64,000 nt of DNA. Source: Litchfieldella xinjiangensis (GTDB lineage Bacteria > Pseudomonadota > Gammaproteobacteria > Pseudomonadales > Halomonadaceae). Below the pieces are notes generated by a model that saw only the letters and a list, made by a program, of their open reading frames with translations, made no database searches and was not told the DNA's origin. Positions 27,770 to 37,802 of this stretch are shown here, in pieces (the stretch's first letter is position 1; every line of letters begins with the position of its first letter). The stretch is from assembly GCF_000759345.1 (NCBI RefSeq), contig NZ_JPZL01000004.1, forward strand, positions 310,001-374,000. Reading direction: 5' to 3'. The position numbers and the translations under genes are program-made.

Positions 27770-28228
27770 TCACCACTCGTAGCTGGTTTCACGCATCTGG
27801 CCCAGCAGTTGCTTGAATTGCTGGCTACACCAGCGCAGTTCATCAGCCAAGGTGGCCTGCTGGGTCGAAGCGATCACCGCAGAGGTCGCCTGGCGGCGCG
27901 CTGCGCCCTCTTCACCATGCAGGGCATCGATCCGCTGCAGCAGCAATGCGAGCCAGCTCGCTTCGTCACCGGCCAACTCACGTAGCCGCTCGAGTTCGGC
28001 CAGACGCCGGCTATCGTCGAGAAGCAGCTCGCGCCACTCGTGGCGCGGCAACGCTGCGTGTTCGGTCAACTCGCGCAGGGCGGAATTCAGCGCCAGCTCG
28101 AGCAGTGCCAAGGCGCCCTCCTCGCTTGCCATTCGACGCGCAGTGGCATGCTCGTCATCGCCCACCGGGATTTCGAGCAGCAGCTCGGCCTGGTAAAGCA
28201 ACTGATTGGTACGCCCACGCAGACTCAT
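27770..28228 (-). CDS. DUF6586 family protein
   Basis: A 152-residue, almost wholly helical protein rich in Leu, Ala and Glu ([19 protein letters not shown]...). I place it in DUF6586 from its pairing with topA, as in Pseudomonas, and from the N-terminal [13 protein letters not shown] signature. The start ATG overlaps the topA stop as ATGA, so translation is coupled to topA. The function is unknown; a role linked to TopA or nucleoid state is only inference. Confidence 0.7.
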   Translation of the reverse strand: MSLRGRTNQLLYQAELLLEIPVGDDEHATARRMASEEGALALLELALNSALRELTEHAALPRHEWRELLLDDSRRLAELERLRELAGDEASWLALLLQRIDALHGEEGAARRQATSAVIASTQQATLADELRWCSQQFKQLLGQMRETSYEW

Positions 28229-30867
28229 TTGCGCTTGTCCTCCACATGCCACCTGCCGTTATCGAACAAGGCACGCCAGCCGGTCGCCTTGCCGTCCTCC
28301 TCGGTCATCACGTACTGCTCCTTGGATTTCCGGGAGAAACGAATCTGGGCCGGCCGACCGTCCGGATCCTCGCTGGGCGCATCGAGGATGTAGCGGTACT
28401 TTTCGGGTATCTCCTTGGCGTGCGCCTTGAGCTCCCGCACCAGGGGCGGACGGGTTTCCCGGTTCTTGGGGAACTGGCTGGCGGCCAGGAACAGGCCACT
28501 GGCACCATCACGCAATACGTAATGATCCTCGACCTTCTGACAGGCCAGCTCCGGCATCGGAATCGGGTCCATCTTGGGTGGCGCGGCTTCCCCGCTCCGG
28601 AGCAGCTTGCGCGTGTTCTTGCAGTCCTCGTTGGTACAGCCGAAATACTTGCCGAAACGCCCGGTCTTGAGCTGCATCTCGGAACCGCACTTGTCGCATT
28701 CGATCGTGGGCCCTTCGTAGCCCTTGATCTTGAAGCGCCCCGTTTCGATCTCGTGACCGGTACAGTCGGGGCTGTTACCGCAGATATGCAGCTTGCGGGT
28801 CTCGTCGATCAGGTAGCTGTCCATGGCGGTACCGCACTTCGGGCAACGCCGCTTGGCCAACAGGGCCTCGGTCTCGGCTTCCTCATCGGCATCGGCGGCT
28901 ACCGCCTCTTCGCCCGGAATCAGGTCAATGGTGGTCTTGCAGCGCTCCTTGGGGGGCAGGTTATACCCCGAACAGCCAAGAAAGACCCCCGTCGATGCCG
29001 TGCGAATCTGCATGGGTCGATCGCATGTCGGGCAGGCGATATCGGTCGGTACCGGTTGGTTGGGGCGCATGCCCTTCTCGCTCTGGGCATGCTCCAGGCG
29101 CTGCTTGAATTCGGCATAGAAACTGTCGAGCAGTCCCTTCCAGTCGCGCTCACCCTCGGCGACTTCGTCAAGATTGTCTTCCATGCGCGCCGTGAAGCTG
29201 TAGTCCATCAGGTCACTGAACGACTCGGTCAAGCGATCGGTGACGATGTCCCCCAGCTTCTCGGCGTAAAAGCGGCGGTTCTCCAGCGTCACGTAACCGC
29301 GATCCTGAATGGTCGAAATGATCGAGGCATAGGTGGACGGCCGACCGATGCCGCGCTTTTCAAGTTCCTTGACCAGACTGGCTTCGGTAAAGCGCGCCGA
29401 AGGCTTGGTGAAGTGCTGCTGGGGATCGAGGCGCTCGAGCTGCATGGGCGTGCCTTCGGCAAGATCCGGCAGCGACTGATCTTCGTCCTTCTTCCCGGCA
29501 GGCTTCATTACCTGGGTGTAACCGTCGAACTTGAGCACGCGCCCCTTGGCCTTGAGCTCATAACCTTCGCTCTCCACCGTCAGGGTGCTCGAGAGATACT
29601 CGGCCGGCGTCATCTGGCACGCCACGAACTGGCGCCAGATCAGCTCATAGAGTCGCTCGGCATCGCGTTCCATGCCCGGCAGATCGGTCGCCTTGCGATC
29701 GACTTCCGAGGGGCGAATCGCCTCGTGGGCCTCCTGGGCGCCCTCCTTGCTCGAGTAACGGTTGGGCGATTCGGGCAGGTAACGCTTGCCGTATTCGTTT
29801 TCGATATGCTCGCGCGCCATCGCCACCGCGTCCTGGGACAGGTTGGTCGAGTCGGTCCGCATGTAGGTGATGTAACCCGCCTCGTAGAGGCGCTGGGCCA
29901 GGGTCATGGTTTTCTTGACCGAGAACCCCAGCCGGCCGCTGGCCGCTTGCTGCAACGTCGAGGTGATGAACGGGGCATTGGGGCGCGAACGTGTCGGCTT
30001 GTCTTCACGCCCGGTAATCTTGAGGCTGGCCTTGCGTAATGCCTCGATACGCTCGAGGGTTTCTGCTTCGGAGGTCGGCCGGAAAGGCTTGCCCTCCTGA
30101 CGCACCAGCTCGAAACGTACGAGCTCGGCGTCCTTCGACCCGTTGTCCGGGGTCAGGTCGGCATGAACGTCCCAGAACTCCTCGGGCACGAACGCACGTA
30201 TCTCGCGCTCACGCTCGACGATCAGGCGAACCGCCACCGATTGCACACGCCCGGCGGATAGACCCCGGGCGATCTTGTTCCATAGCAGGGGCGAAAGCAT
30301 GAAACCGACCACGCGATCCAGGAAGCGACGGGCCTGCTGGGCCTCGACCCGCTCGATATTCAGCGCGCCGGGGGCCTTGAACGCCTCCTGGATGGCATTC
30401 TTGGTGATCTCGTTGAATACGACGCGCTTGTAGCGCTCGTCACTGCCGCCAATGGTCTCCTTGAGGTGCCAGGCAATCGCCTCCCCCTCGCGGTCCAAAT
30501 CCGTCGCGAGATAGACAGCATCGGCCTTTTCTGCGTGTTTCTTGAGCTCAGCAACGACCTTTTCCTTGCCGGGGAGCACCTCGTAATGCGCCTCCCAGCC
30601 ATGCTCCGGATCGATGCCCATACGACGAATCAGCTGGTCCCAGGCCTTACGCTCCTTGTAGACGGCCTTCTCATCCGGTGACATCTTGCGCGTCGCCGCC
30701 GCCTGTTTGGCGCGCTCCTTGGGATCGGAAGCCGCCTTGCCTGAGCCGCTGGTCGGAAGGTCACGAATATGACCCACGCTCGACTTCACGATGTAATCGT
30801 TGCCGAGGTACTTGTTGATCGTCTTGGCCTTGGCCGGTGATTCGACGATGACCAGTGACTTGCCCAT
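28225..30867 (-). CDS. topA: DNA topoisomerase I
   Basis: An 880-residue type IA topoisomerase that relaxes negative supercoils. TOPRIM domain at the N-terminus ([20 protein letters not shown], then DREGEAIAW). The active-site tyrosine is in [11 protein letters not shown] near 325. There are at least three C-terminal four-cysteine zinc ribbons (CPTCDRP, CPKCGTA, CDKCGSE), then a Zn-less ribbon tail. ATG 30867 with GGAG upstream is preferred over one 6 codons earlier. It is the first gene of a two-gene unit with the DUF6586 gene. Confidence 0.96.
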   Translation of the reverse strand: MGKSLVIVESPAKAKTINKYLGNDYIVKSSVGHIRDLPTSGSGKAASDPKERAKQAAATRKMSPDEKAVYKERKAWDQLIRRMGIDPEHGWEAHYEVLPGKEKVVAELKKHAEKADAVYLATDLDREGEAIAWHLKETIGGSDERYKRVVFNEITKNAIQEAFKAPGALNIERVEAQQARRFLDRVVGFMLSPLLWNKIARGLSAGRVQSVAVRLIVEREREIRAFVPEEFWDVHADLTPDNGSKDAELVRFELVRQEGKPFRPTSEAETLERIEALRKASLKITGREDKPTRSRPNAPFITSTLQQAASGRLGFSVKKTMTLAQRLYEAGYITYMRTDSTNLSQDAVAMAREHIENEYGKRYLPESPNRYSSKEGAQEAHEAIRPSEVDRKATDLPGMERDAERLYELIWRQFVACQMTPAEYLSSTLTVESEGYELKAKGRVLKFDGYTQVMKPAGKKDEDQSLPDLAEGTPMQLERLDPQQHFTKPSARFTEASLVKELEKRGIGRPSTYASIISTIQDRGYVTLENRRFYAEKLGDIVTDRLTESFSDLMDYSFTARMEDNLDEVAEGERDWKGLLDSFYAEFKQRLEHAQSEKGMRPNQPVPTDIACPTCDRPMQIRTASTGVFLGCSGYNLPPKERCKTTIDLIPGEEAVAADADEEAETEALLAKRRCPKCGTAMDSYLIDETRKLHICGNSPDCTGHEIETGRFKIKGYEGPTIECDKCGSEMQLKTGRFGKYFGCTNEDCKNTRKLLRSGEAAPPKMDPIPMPELACQKVEDHYVLRDGASGLFLAASQFPKNRETRPPLVRELKAHAKEIPEKYRYILDAPSEDPDGRPAQIRFSRKSKEQYVMTEEDGKATGWRALFDNGRWHVEDKRK

Positions 30868-31164
30868 AGTGCTCCATATCCTCACGGCAGCGGGAAACTG
30901 CCCGTGCCTGACTATGCGTGACCCAGCAATGTACTGGGTGAAAGAGTTACCGGGTGAAAAATGCGCCTACCCTACCCCAGCCTTACCAAGTGCGCCAGTC
31001 GTGGAAGGTGATGCGCTTATTGACCCTAGACTGAGGGACTCTGCCACCGCAAGCCCGGGATGGTGCAAGCGTTGGCATGAAACGATGCACCAGCCCCCAA
31101 ACCAGGCCAGCGAAACGACCTGGAGGTGTACGCTTTTTTCTCGGCCACGGACATGCTGTAATGA

Positions 31165-31184
31165 ATGTAGTAAATTCACTACAT
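31165..31184. promoter_or_regulatory. HexR-like operator upstream of pyk
   Basis: ATGTAGT (31165-31171) and ACTACAT (31178-31184) are perfect 7-bp arms around AAATTC. The half-site TGTAGT matches the TGTA(A/G)T half-sites that I recall for HexR, the KDPG-responsive regulator of central carbon genes including pyk. It is centred about 50 bp upstream of the proposed -35 box. Confidence 0.5.
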
Positions 31185-31223
31185 CCGTGTAAATGTTCAT
31201 ACAAGAGAGGGCTTTCACGCGAC

Positions 31224-31253
31224 TTGGGTTTGCCTGAACGCCACCTTTATATA
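31224..31253 (+). promoter_or_regulatory. Sigma70-type promoter of pyk-mgsA
   Basis: TTGGGT (31224-31229) and TATATA (31248-31253) with an 18-bp spacer. The predicted leader is about 40 nt and ends in AGGAGAG before the ATG. Confidence 0.4.
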
Positions 31254-31298
31254 CCCTCGAGATAACCACTCGTTGAGACCGTCCTTAGGAGAGTTCAC

Positions 31299-32756
31299 AT
31301 GCCGTATGCGCTTCACGACCCTATCCGTCGCACCAAGATCGTCGCCACCCTGGGCCCGGCCAGCGACCGCGAAGGGGTGCTTGAGGCCATGCTCGAGGCT
31401 GGCGTCGATGTCGTTCGCCTGAACTTCTCTCACGGCAGCGCGGACGACCACCGCCGCCGTCTGGAGCGCGTTCGCGAGATCGCCGCCCGGCTCGGCAAGA
31501 GCGTGGCGGCGTTGGGTGACCTTCAAGGCCCCAAGATTCGCATTGCACGTTTCGAAAACGACAGTGTGATCCTGGAAGAGGACCAGTCGTTCATCCTCGA
31601 CATGGCGCTGGATAGCCAAGCCGGTAACCAGGAGCGCGTTGGCTGCGACTACAAGCAGTTGGTCGACGATGTCGAAGCGGGCGATCGCCTGCTGCTGGAT
31701 GACGGTCGCCTGGTGCTCAAGGTGATCCAGGTGGCCGCCCCCGAAGTGCACACGATCGTCGAAGTGGGGGGCAAGCTATCGAATAACAAGGGAATCAACA
31801 AGGAAGGCGGTGGGCTCTCCGCCGAAGCCCTGACCGACAAGGACAAGGCCGATCTCAAGACGGCCATCGATATCGGCGTCGATTATCTCGCGGTATCGTT
31901 TCCTCGCACCGCCGAAGACATGCTGGAAGCCCGCCGCCTGCTGGGAGAGGAAGGCAAGGAAATCGGCCTGGTGGCCAAAATCGAGCGGGCTGAAGCCGTT
32001 GCCGATGAAGCCACCCTGGATGGCATCATCGAAGCGTCCGAGGCAGTGATGGTGGCGCGCGGCGACCTGGGGGTCGAAATTGGCGATGCGCAATTGATCG
32101 GTATCCAGAAGCGCTTGATCAAGCGTGCCCGCACCCTGAACCGGGCGGTAATCACCGCGACGCAGATGATGGAATCGATGATCAGCTCGCCGTTGCCGAC
32201 CCGTGCAGAAGTGTTCGATGTCGCCAACGCCGTACTCGACGGTACCGATGCCGTCATGCTCTCCGCCGAGACCGCTGCCGGGGACTATCCGGTGGAAACC
32301 GTCGAGGCCATGCATCGCTTGTGTCTCGGTGCCGAACGCGAACGGACTGCCCAGGAATCCGGCCACCGCATGCATGAAGGCTTTTCGCGCATTGACGAAA
32401 CCGTCGCCCTGTCGGCCATGTATGCCGCCAACCACCTGGAGGGGGTCGCCGGCATCGCGTGCATGACCGCTACCGGCTATACGCCGCTGATTGCCTCTCG
32501 CATTCGTTCCGGCCTGCCGATCGTTGGCCTGGCCCACAGCCCGATCGCCCACCGGCGCATGGCGTTGTATCGCGGCGTGGTCTCGCTCTATTTCGATACC
32601 GATGGGCTCGAGCCGAGCGAAATGGACGCGGCTGCCATGAAAATTCTTACCGACCGCGGCCTGATCCTGCCTGGCGATCACATCATTCTGACCCGAGGCG
32701 ATCACATGAACGCCCATGGCGGAACGAATACGCTGAAGATCCTCGAGGTACGCTGA
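31299..32756 (+). CDS. pyk: Pyruvate kinase
   Basis: 485 residues. It converts PEP + ADP to pyruvate + ATP. The barrel begins with [14 protein letters not shown] and contains NFSHGS near 44. The metal-site glutamate region is [10 protein letters not shown], the substrate loop [13 protein letters not shown], and the signature [10 protein letters not shown] lies near 287. The C-terminal domain ends THGGTNT-like ([11 protein letters not shown]). AGGAGAG precedes the ATG. It forms an operon with mgsA (1-bp gap) downstream of a HexR-like site. Confidence 0.96.
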   Translation: MPYALHDPIRRTKIVATLGPASDREGVLEAMLEAGVDVVRLNFSHGSADDHRRRLERVREIAARLGKSVAALGDLQGPKIRIARFENDSVILEEDQSFILDMALDSQAGNQERVGCDYKQLVDDVEAGDRLLLDDGRLVLKVIQVAAPEVHTIVEVGGKLSNNKGINKEGGGLSAEALTDKDKADLKTAIDIGVDYLAVSFPRTAEDMLEARRLLGEEGKEIGLVAKIERAEAVADEATLDGIIEASEAVMVARGDLGVEIGDAQLIGIQKRLIKRARTLNRAVITATQMMESMISSPLPTRAEVFDVANAVLDGTDAVMLSAETAAGDYPVETVEAMHRLCLGAERERTAQESGHRMHEGFSRIDETVALSAMYAANHLEGVAGIACMTATGYTPLIASRIRSGLPIVGLAHSPIAHRRMALYRGVVSLYFDTDGLEPSEMDAAAMKILTDRGLILPGDHIILTRGDHMNAHGGTNTLKILEVR

Positions 32757-32757
32757 C

Positions 32758-33237
32758 ATGAGCGATGCGCGGCCACGCCGACAGGTACAGCGCACGCTTC
32801 CGGCAAGGAAGCGGATCGCCCTGATCGCTCACGATGGCAAGAAGCCCGAGTTATTGGCCTGGATCGAGCGCTGGAAAGACACCCTGGCGCAACACCAGCT
32901 ACTGGGTACCGGCACGACAGCGAGTCGTGTCACCAGCGAGCTGGGGCTCGAGGTGGAAGGCCTGATGAGCGGCCCGCTCGGCGGCGACCAGCAGATTGGG
33001 GCGCGTATTGCCGAGCAGCGTCTCGACCTGTTGATCTTCTTCTGGGACCCCTTCGCCCCTCAGCCGCATGATCCGGATGTGAAGGCGCTATTGCGACTGG
33101 CAGCGCTCTGGAACATACCGGTGGCGACTAATGTGGCGAGTGCCGATTTCATGCTGTCGTCACCCCATCTGAACAAGGCGATAGAGATCGACATCATCGA
33201 TGCCGGTGCCTGGGTCAATCATCGTACTGGCCCATAG
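32758..33237 (+). CDS. mgsA: Methylglyoxal synthase
   Basis: 159 residues (E. coli MgsA 152). It converts DHAP to methylglyoxal and phosphate, a phosphate-starvation and carbon-overflow bypass. Conserved blocks are LIAHDGKKPELLAW, GTGTTASRV, MSGPLGGDQQIGARI and LIFFWDPFAPQPHDPDVKAL, so the phosphate site and catalytic Asp/His are present. It starts 1 bp after the pyk stop with GAGG inside the pyk 3' end, so it is translated from the pyk message. Confidence 0.95.
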   Translation: MSDARPRRQVQRTLPARKRIALIAHDGKKPELLAWIERWKDTLAQHQLLGTGTTASRVTSELGLEVEGLMSGPLGGDQQIGARIAEQRLDLLIFFWDPFAPQPHDPDVKALLRLAALWNIPVATNVASADFMLSSPHLNKAIEIDIIDAGAWVNHRTGP

Positions 33238-33265
33238 CCCAAGGCCTTCTTTCGCTTTGCTGCAC

Positions 33266-33299
33266 ATGAAATCGGCTGCCCAAGGGCAGCCGATTTCAT
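33266..33299. terminator. Bidirectional hairpin between mgsA and the DUF3141 gene
   Basis: Perfect 16-bp arms ATGAAATCGGCTGCCC (33266-33281) and its complement (33284-33299) with a 2-nt AA gap. It lies between convergent genes and has no long T-run. Confidence 0.7.
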
Positions 33300-33322
33300 T
33301 TCTGACGACGCTAGTCCAAGCC

Positions 33323-35854
33323 TCAGGATTCGGGCTCGTGACTGGGCTTGGTGCGTTTTGCGCGGCCCGTGCGTGACGGCTTGGGCTTGGTATCCGCTTT
33401 CGTCTGGGTCTGGGTCGACGCCTTGCCCCTACGCGAGCGGGTGCCGGTCGTAGCGGCCTGACTGGCCGAACGGGACTTGCTTCTGCCGCTTTTCTGAGCG
33501 GTGGAAGTGCCCGTGCTGCCGGCAGCCTTGGCCGAAGTTGCAGAACGCGTCGCTGACGAATCGGCCGAGTTTGATGCTGCGGCGTTGTTGTCCGCCTGCT
33601 TTTTCGGCGCGGCCTGCTTAGGCGAGGCCTGCTTAGGCGCGGGCTTCGATTCGATCGCTTTCTGCTCTGGCTGACGCGCCTTGTTGAAAGCGGCCTTGAT
33701 CAATTCGTAACGCTCACCGGAATGCTCGGTCATCGGCGTGCATGCCTCGAGCACATGGTCGATATGCGCCAGTTGATCGTCGATTTCGGCATTGCTCAAA
33801 CCGCTGAGGAGATGCGGGATAGTATCCAGCGCCGCCTGCCGATCGAGCTTGAGAATGAAGAACTGGTCGCGCACCAACGCCTTGAAGTGGGCCAGGTTGG
33901 TGGAGGGCTCCACTTCGGAGCGGGTCGCCTTGAGTCGCTGGAAATTGCGCTCGTCGGTGGAAGGCGCCCCGCCGAGAATGAAGATCAGCGCGCGCATCAC
34001 TGCCTCTTGAGGGCCGCCGCTATCGATCCGTGAGCACAGTTCCTGCTTGCGATTCTCGACGAATCGGCGATGCTCCGGCTCGATGCCCGGGCGACGACGC
34101 AATGACTCGCCTCCAGCGCCTAACCCGACCATGGTCTGCAGCCAGGGTTGGCCATACACATTGAGAAAGGTGCGCTCGGTCGCTTGGTCGCGCACTTCGC
34201 GATAGCCGTCAAGGGATTGTTCGATCTGGTGCGAGACCATGCCCTCGAACACCCGCCAGGGATTGGTGTCGCTCGCTGCGTGGCGATCCTTACGTACCCA
34301 ATCTGCCCACACCGGGACCGGCACCATCAGGGGATTGCGATCGGAATAGAGCTTGTAGCCCAACCGAATGGGATGCATGCGACGAATCCAACGTGCCGCC
34401 GAGGGCGTCATGATGGCCTGCATCCATGGCTGAACGAGCATCTGATAGATACCGAGATTGATGTCGGACACCCGAGCTACCGTTGCGAAGCGCCGGTCGT
34501 CCTCCTCGATTGGATGCACGATCTCGTCGAGATCGTCCAGGTCGCGTGGGGAGAACTCCAGTAGATAATCGCCATCGGCGTTCACCGCATCCTCACGGGT
34601 TGCCGTCTCGGTCACGGCCGTCTCGTAGAGGCCGGGCGGCAGCACATCGATGTAATCCATGTTGGCCGTGAATTCGGTATGTTCACGCCGCGAGACACTC
34701 CCCGAGACGAAAATGCCCAGGTGCCCCGTGGTGTCGTGTACGCAGTAGACGATCGTCTGTTCGTTGGCCTGGATGTCATCGACATCGGCATACAGGTCTC
34801 GCACCCAACCCAGCGCCTGGGGTGGCGGCGTAATGTCGTCGCCCCGCGAGCAGAACACCACGATCGGCGAGCGGATATTGCGAAGATCGATACGCCGTCC
34901 ATCGCGAGTCGACAACTGAGACGTACTCAGCCGATTGCCGATGAAGAGGTTGTCGACGATATATTGGATCTCGTCGGCGCCCAGCACCACGTGGCCGCCC
35001 CACCAGCGTTCGAAGTTCAGATAGCGCTCGGCTTCGCTGTCGATGTTGGCGAACAGGCGATATTGCTTGGTCCAGAGCGTATTCGCGGGATTGAGGTTCT
35101 CGAAGTTCTGAACCAGCCAGGCACCATCGAACAGCCCCGCTCCCAGGTCGCCCGCGAAAGCGGTCATCCAGCTACCGCCATTCATGCCACCGGCGTAGCG
35201 CATCGGCGCCTTGCCGCGCTCACCCGACCAGTAGGACAGAGGGGCGCCGGCGATCAGGATCGGCCCAAAGACGTCCGGCTCGAGGGCCGCCGCCATCATG
35301 AGCTGCCACCCTGCCTGGCAGTTGCCGATCGCGACCGGCTTCTCCACGGTATCGGGATGGCGAGCCGCCACTTCACGCATGAAGACGATCTCGGCGTCGG
35401 CCACGTCCTCGACCGTCTGACCCGGGACAGGAAACGGTAAGAAGCCAATGAAATAGCAAGGGTGTCCTGCGCGCAGCGCGACGCCGATCTCGCTGTCTGG
35501 CTTGAAGCCACCAATGCCCGGGCCGTGCCCGGCACGAGGGTCGACGACCACGAACGGGCGCTTATCGGGATCAATGGTGATCCCCTGCGGTGGAACGATG
35601 CGCATCAATTCATAGTTGACCGGTCGCGGCAGATCGCGACCGTCCATCAGCACTTCGGCATCGAAGCCCAGGACGTTGGGCTTGGTCTTTTCCATATGCT
35701 CGAGATACTGGTTGCCACGCTCACGCATGACATCCAGATAGAGCACACTGCGCTGGAGCGTATCGCGCCAGTAATCAAATGTGTCGCGGCCGATGCCCAG
35801 CGGATCGAATAACGACAGCGTGGATCTGGCAATTTCGGTATAGGCCGGCAACAT
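33323..35854 (-). CDS. DUF3141 protein, PHA synthase-like alpha/beta hydrolase with basic tail
   Basis: 843 residues. An N-terminal helical segment (to about 95) resembles the region before the catalytic domain of PHA synthases. The alpha/beta-hydrolase core carries IGNCQAGW with Cys179 as nucleophile in a G-x-C-x-A-G box, SRGDDITPP with Asp339/340, and TTGHLGIFVSG with His378, the same Cys-Asp-His order as PhaC. A DUF3141-specific region follows to about 720. The last 120 residues are Lys/Ala/Ser/Thr-rich and disordered, like PhaF-type DNA- or granule-binding tails. ATG 35854 with GGGAG upstream is chosen. Substrate unknown; a role in polyester or acyl-CoA metabolism is inference. Confidence 0.75.
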   Translation of the reverse strand: MLPAYTEIARSTLSLFDPLGIGRDTFDYWRDTLQRSVLYLDVMRERGNQYLEHMEKTKPNVLGFDAEVLMDGRDLPRPVNYELMRIVPPQGITIDPDKRPFVVVDPRAGHGPGIGGFKPDSEIGVALRAGHPCYFIGFLPFPVPGQTVEDVADAEIVFMREVAARHPDTVEKPVAIGNCQAGWQLMMAAALEPDVFGPILIAGAPLSYWSGERGKAPMRYAGGMNGGSWMTAFAGDLGAGLFDGAWLVQNFENLNPANTLWTKQYRLFANIDSEAERYLNFERWWGGHVVLGADEIQYIVDNLFIGNRLSTSQLSTRDGRRIDLRNIRSPIVVFCSRGDDITPPPQALGWVRDLYADVDDIQANEQTIVYCVHDTTGHLGIFVSGSVSRREHTEFTANMDYIDVLPPGLYETAVTETATREDAVNADGDYLLEFSPRDLDDLDEIVHPIEEDDRRFATVARVSDINLGIYQMLVQPWMQAIMTPSAARWIRRMHPIRLGYKLYSDRNPLMVPVPVWADWVRKDRHAASDTNPWRVFEGMVSHQIEQSLDGYREVRDQATERTFLNVYGQPWLQTMVGLGAGGESLRRRPGIEPEHRRFVENRKQELCSRIDSGGPQEAVMRALIFILGGAPSTDERNFQRLKATRSEVEPSTNLAHFKALVRDQFFILKLDRQAALDTIPHLLSGLSNAEIDDQLAHIDHVLEACTPMTEHSGERYELIKAAFNKARQPEQKAIESKPAPKQASPKQAAPKKQADNNAAASNSADSSATRSATSAKAAGSTGTSTAQKSGRSKSRSASQAATTGTRSRRGKASTQTQTKADTKPKPSRTGRAKRTKPSHEPES

Positions 35855-35942
35855 GAGGAACTCCCGTGAACTGTATTGCTGCACTGCAATACAGATTAGC
35901 CCGAAACCCTGTGTTTTGTCATGCGCTGCATGCTCGAAAGCG

Positions 35943-37751
35943 CTATTCGATCTCCACCAGCACTTCGCCAGGCATGACGCGCTCGCCGCGGTTGACATGA
36001 ATCGCCACTACCTTGCCTGTCACCCGGGCATGCAATTCGGTTTCCATCTTCATGGCTTCTGTGATCAATATGGGCTGTCCTGCCTCGACCGAGTCCCCCT
36101 CACCGACCAGCACGTCAACGATGGTGCCTGGCATGGCCGTCGTGACATGCCCCGCCAGCGTGGCCCGGGCACGCCCGGGGAGCGGAGGGGCCAGGTAGGC
36201 GTCGCGAGGTTCGAAGACCACCGCCTCGGGAATCCCATCCAGAGTGAGATAGACCTGCCGCTTGCCGCCGGTATCCCGCCCGACCCCCGTAATCTGGACC
36301 TCGTAGGACTCGCCATGAACGTCGATGACGAACTCGGTGGGCGTGCCTTCGCTGGCGGGCCGGTCGGTGTCCTGCTTAACGTCCAAGGGCTCGGGTACTA
36401 ACGTGCCGTCACGACGCCCTTCGAGGAATTCCCGACCGATATCCGGGAACATGGCATAGGTCAGCACATCATTCTCATTGTCGGCCAGTGCACCGATTTC
36501 TTCAGTGTAGCGGGCCATTTCGGGGGCCAGATGATCGGCGGGACGGTCTTCGTTGACAGGCTGGTCGCCGATGGCCAGGCGCCGGACCGCTTCATCGACA
36601 GGCGCAGGCGGCTGGCCATAGCCCCCCAATAGGTAGCGCTTGACCTCGTTGGTGACCGCTCGATACCGCTCGCCGGTAAGCACGTTCATCACTGCCTGGG
36701 TGCCAATGATCTGCGAGGTCGGCGTGACCAGCGGCGGATAGCCGAGTTCGCCACGTACCCGTGTGATCTCGTCGAAGACGTCGTGAATGCGCCCCAGGGC
36801 ATTCTGCTCTTTCAACTGATTGGCCAGGTTGGACATCATGCCGCCCGGAATCTGGCTGATCTGGACGCCGATGTCTTCCCGCGTGAACTCGCTTTCGAAC
36901 GCCACATAGCGGCGCCGCACCTCCCGCAGGCGATCGCCGACCGCCTTGATGGCTTCCAGGTCCAGGCCGCTATCGTATGGCGTGCCCTGGAAGGCAGCGA
37001 CCATCACCTCGCTGGCAGGATGGCTGGTGCCCCCCGCGAAGGCCGAATTGCAGGTATCGATATGACGACAACCCGCTTCGACTGCCTTGAGGTGGCATTG
37101 CCCGGCCAGCCCCGAGGTGGCATGCGTATGCAGATGAACGGGTACGTCCACTGCCTCCACCAGCGCCGAGACCAGGGTGTGCGTGGTATATGGCGTGAGT
37201 AATCCCGCCATGTCCTTGATGGCGATGGAATCGGCGCCCATGTCGACCAGGCGACGCGCATCGTTCACAAACATGTCGTGGGTATGCACGGGGCTCACCG
37301 TGTAGCAAAGTGCCGCCTGGGCGTGCTTGCCGCTGGCCTTGACGGCGGCAATGGCCGCCTTGAGGTTACGCAGGTCGTTGAGTGCATCGAAGACGCGAAA
37401 GATATCGATGCCCTCTTGAGCGGCGCGCTCAACGAAGCGAGTGACGACATCGTCGGCGTAATGACGATAGCCAACCAGGTTCTGCCCCCGTAGGAGCATC
37501 ATCAGCGGCGTGCGCGGCAGCGCCTTGCGCAGCGCCGTCAGGCGTGCCCAGGGATCCTCCTTGAGAAAGCGCACGCAAGCATCGAAGGTCGCCCCGCCCC
37601 AGACTTCCAGGGCGTGAAAACCGATGGCATCGAGCGCCTCGCAGACCGGCAGCATGTCTTCGGTGCGCAAGCGGGTCGCGATCAATGACTGGTGCCCATC
37701 CCGGAGCACCACATCGGTCAGGTGGACGCGGGATGGCGAAATGTCGGGCAT
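35943..37751 (-). CDS. pycB: Pyruvate carboxylase subunit B / oxaloacetate decarboxylase alpha-type
   Basis: 602 residues: carboxyltransferase barrel (LTDVVLRDGHQSLIATR at the N-terminus, metal-binding HLHTHATSG near 205 and ALCYTVSP), PYC/OADA conserved domain, and a C-terminal biotinyl domain with EAMKMETE near 570. With pycA it forms a two-subunit pyruvate carboxylase making oxaloacetate. No membrane beta or gamma subunits of a Na+-pumping decarboxylase are adjacent, which favours the carboxylase reading. ATG 37751 is preferred over an upstream TTG; AGGA lies 10 nt before it. Confidence 0.92.
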   Translation of the reverse strand: MPDISPSRVHLTDVVLRDGHQSLIATRLRTEDMLPVCEALDAIGFHALEVWGGATFDACVRFLKEDPWARLTALRKALPRTPLMMLLRGQNLVGYRHYADDVVTRFVERAAQEGIDIFRVFDALNDLRNLKAAIAAVKASGKHAQAALCYTVSPVHTHDMFVNDARRLVDMGADSIAIKDMAGLLTPYTTHTLVSALVEAVDVPVHLHTHATSGLAGQCHLKAVEAGCRHIDTCNSAFAGGTSHPASEVMVAAFQGTPYDSGLDLEAIKAVGDRLREVRRRYVAFESEFTREDIGVQISQIPGGMMSNLANQLKEQNALGRIHDVFDEITRVRGELGYPPLVTPTSQIIGTQAVMNVLTGERYRAVTNEVKRYLLGGYGQPPAPVDEAVRRLAIGDQPVNEDRPADHLAPEMARYTEEIGALADNENDVLTYAMFPDIGREFLEGRRDGTLVPEPLDVKQDTDRPASEGTPTEFVIDVHGESYEVQITGVGRDTGGKRQVYLTLDGIPEAVVFEPRDAYLAPPLPGRARATLAGHVTTAMPGTIVDVLVGEGDSVEAGQPILITEAMKMETELHARVTGKVVAIHVNRGERVMPGEVLVEIE

Positions 37752-37802
37752 AATAAGCAATTCCTTGTTCGGCTACACCTTGCAGGATGATCCCATGAAC
37801 CC

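Larger units (their letters stand above)
30868..31298. other. topA-pyk divergent intergenic region
   Basis: 431 bp without a convincing gene. It contains the HexR-like palindrome (31165-31184) and the pyk promoter (31224-31253). The octamer GGGTGAAA occurs twice within 30 bp near 30935-30960, upstream of topA. Confidence 0.5.

Noticed and set aside
27946-30039. 697-codon open frame on the plus strand opposite topA and DUF6586
   Set aside because: It is antisense to a complete topA with all motifs, and the product shows no domain or sensible start region.
30886-31298. Short open frames between topA and pyk (for example about 100 codons on the minus strand at 30967-31269)
   Set aside because: They lack ribosome-binding sites and plausible composition, and they overlap the pyk promoter and operator.
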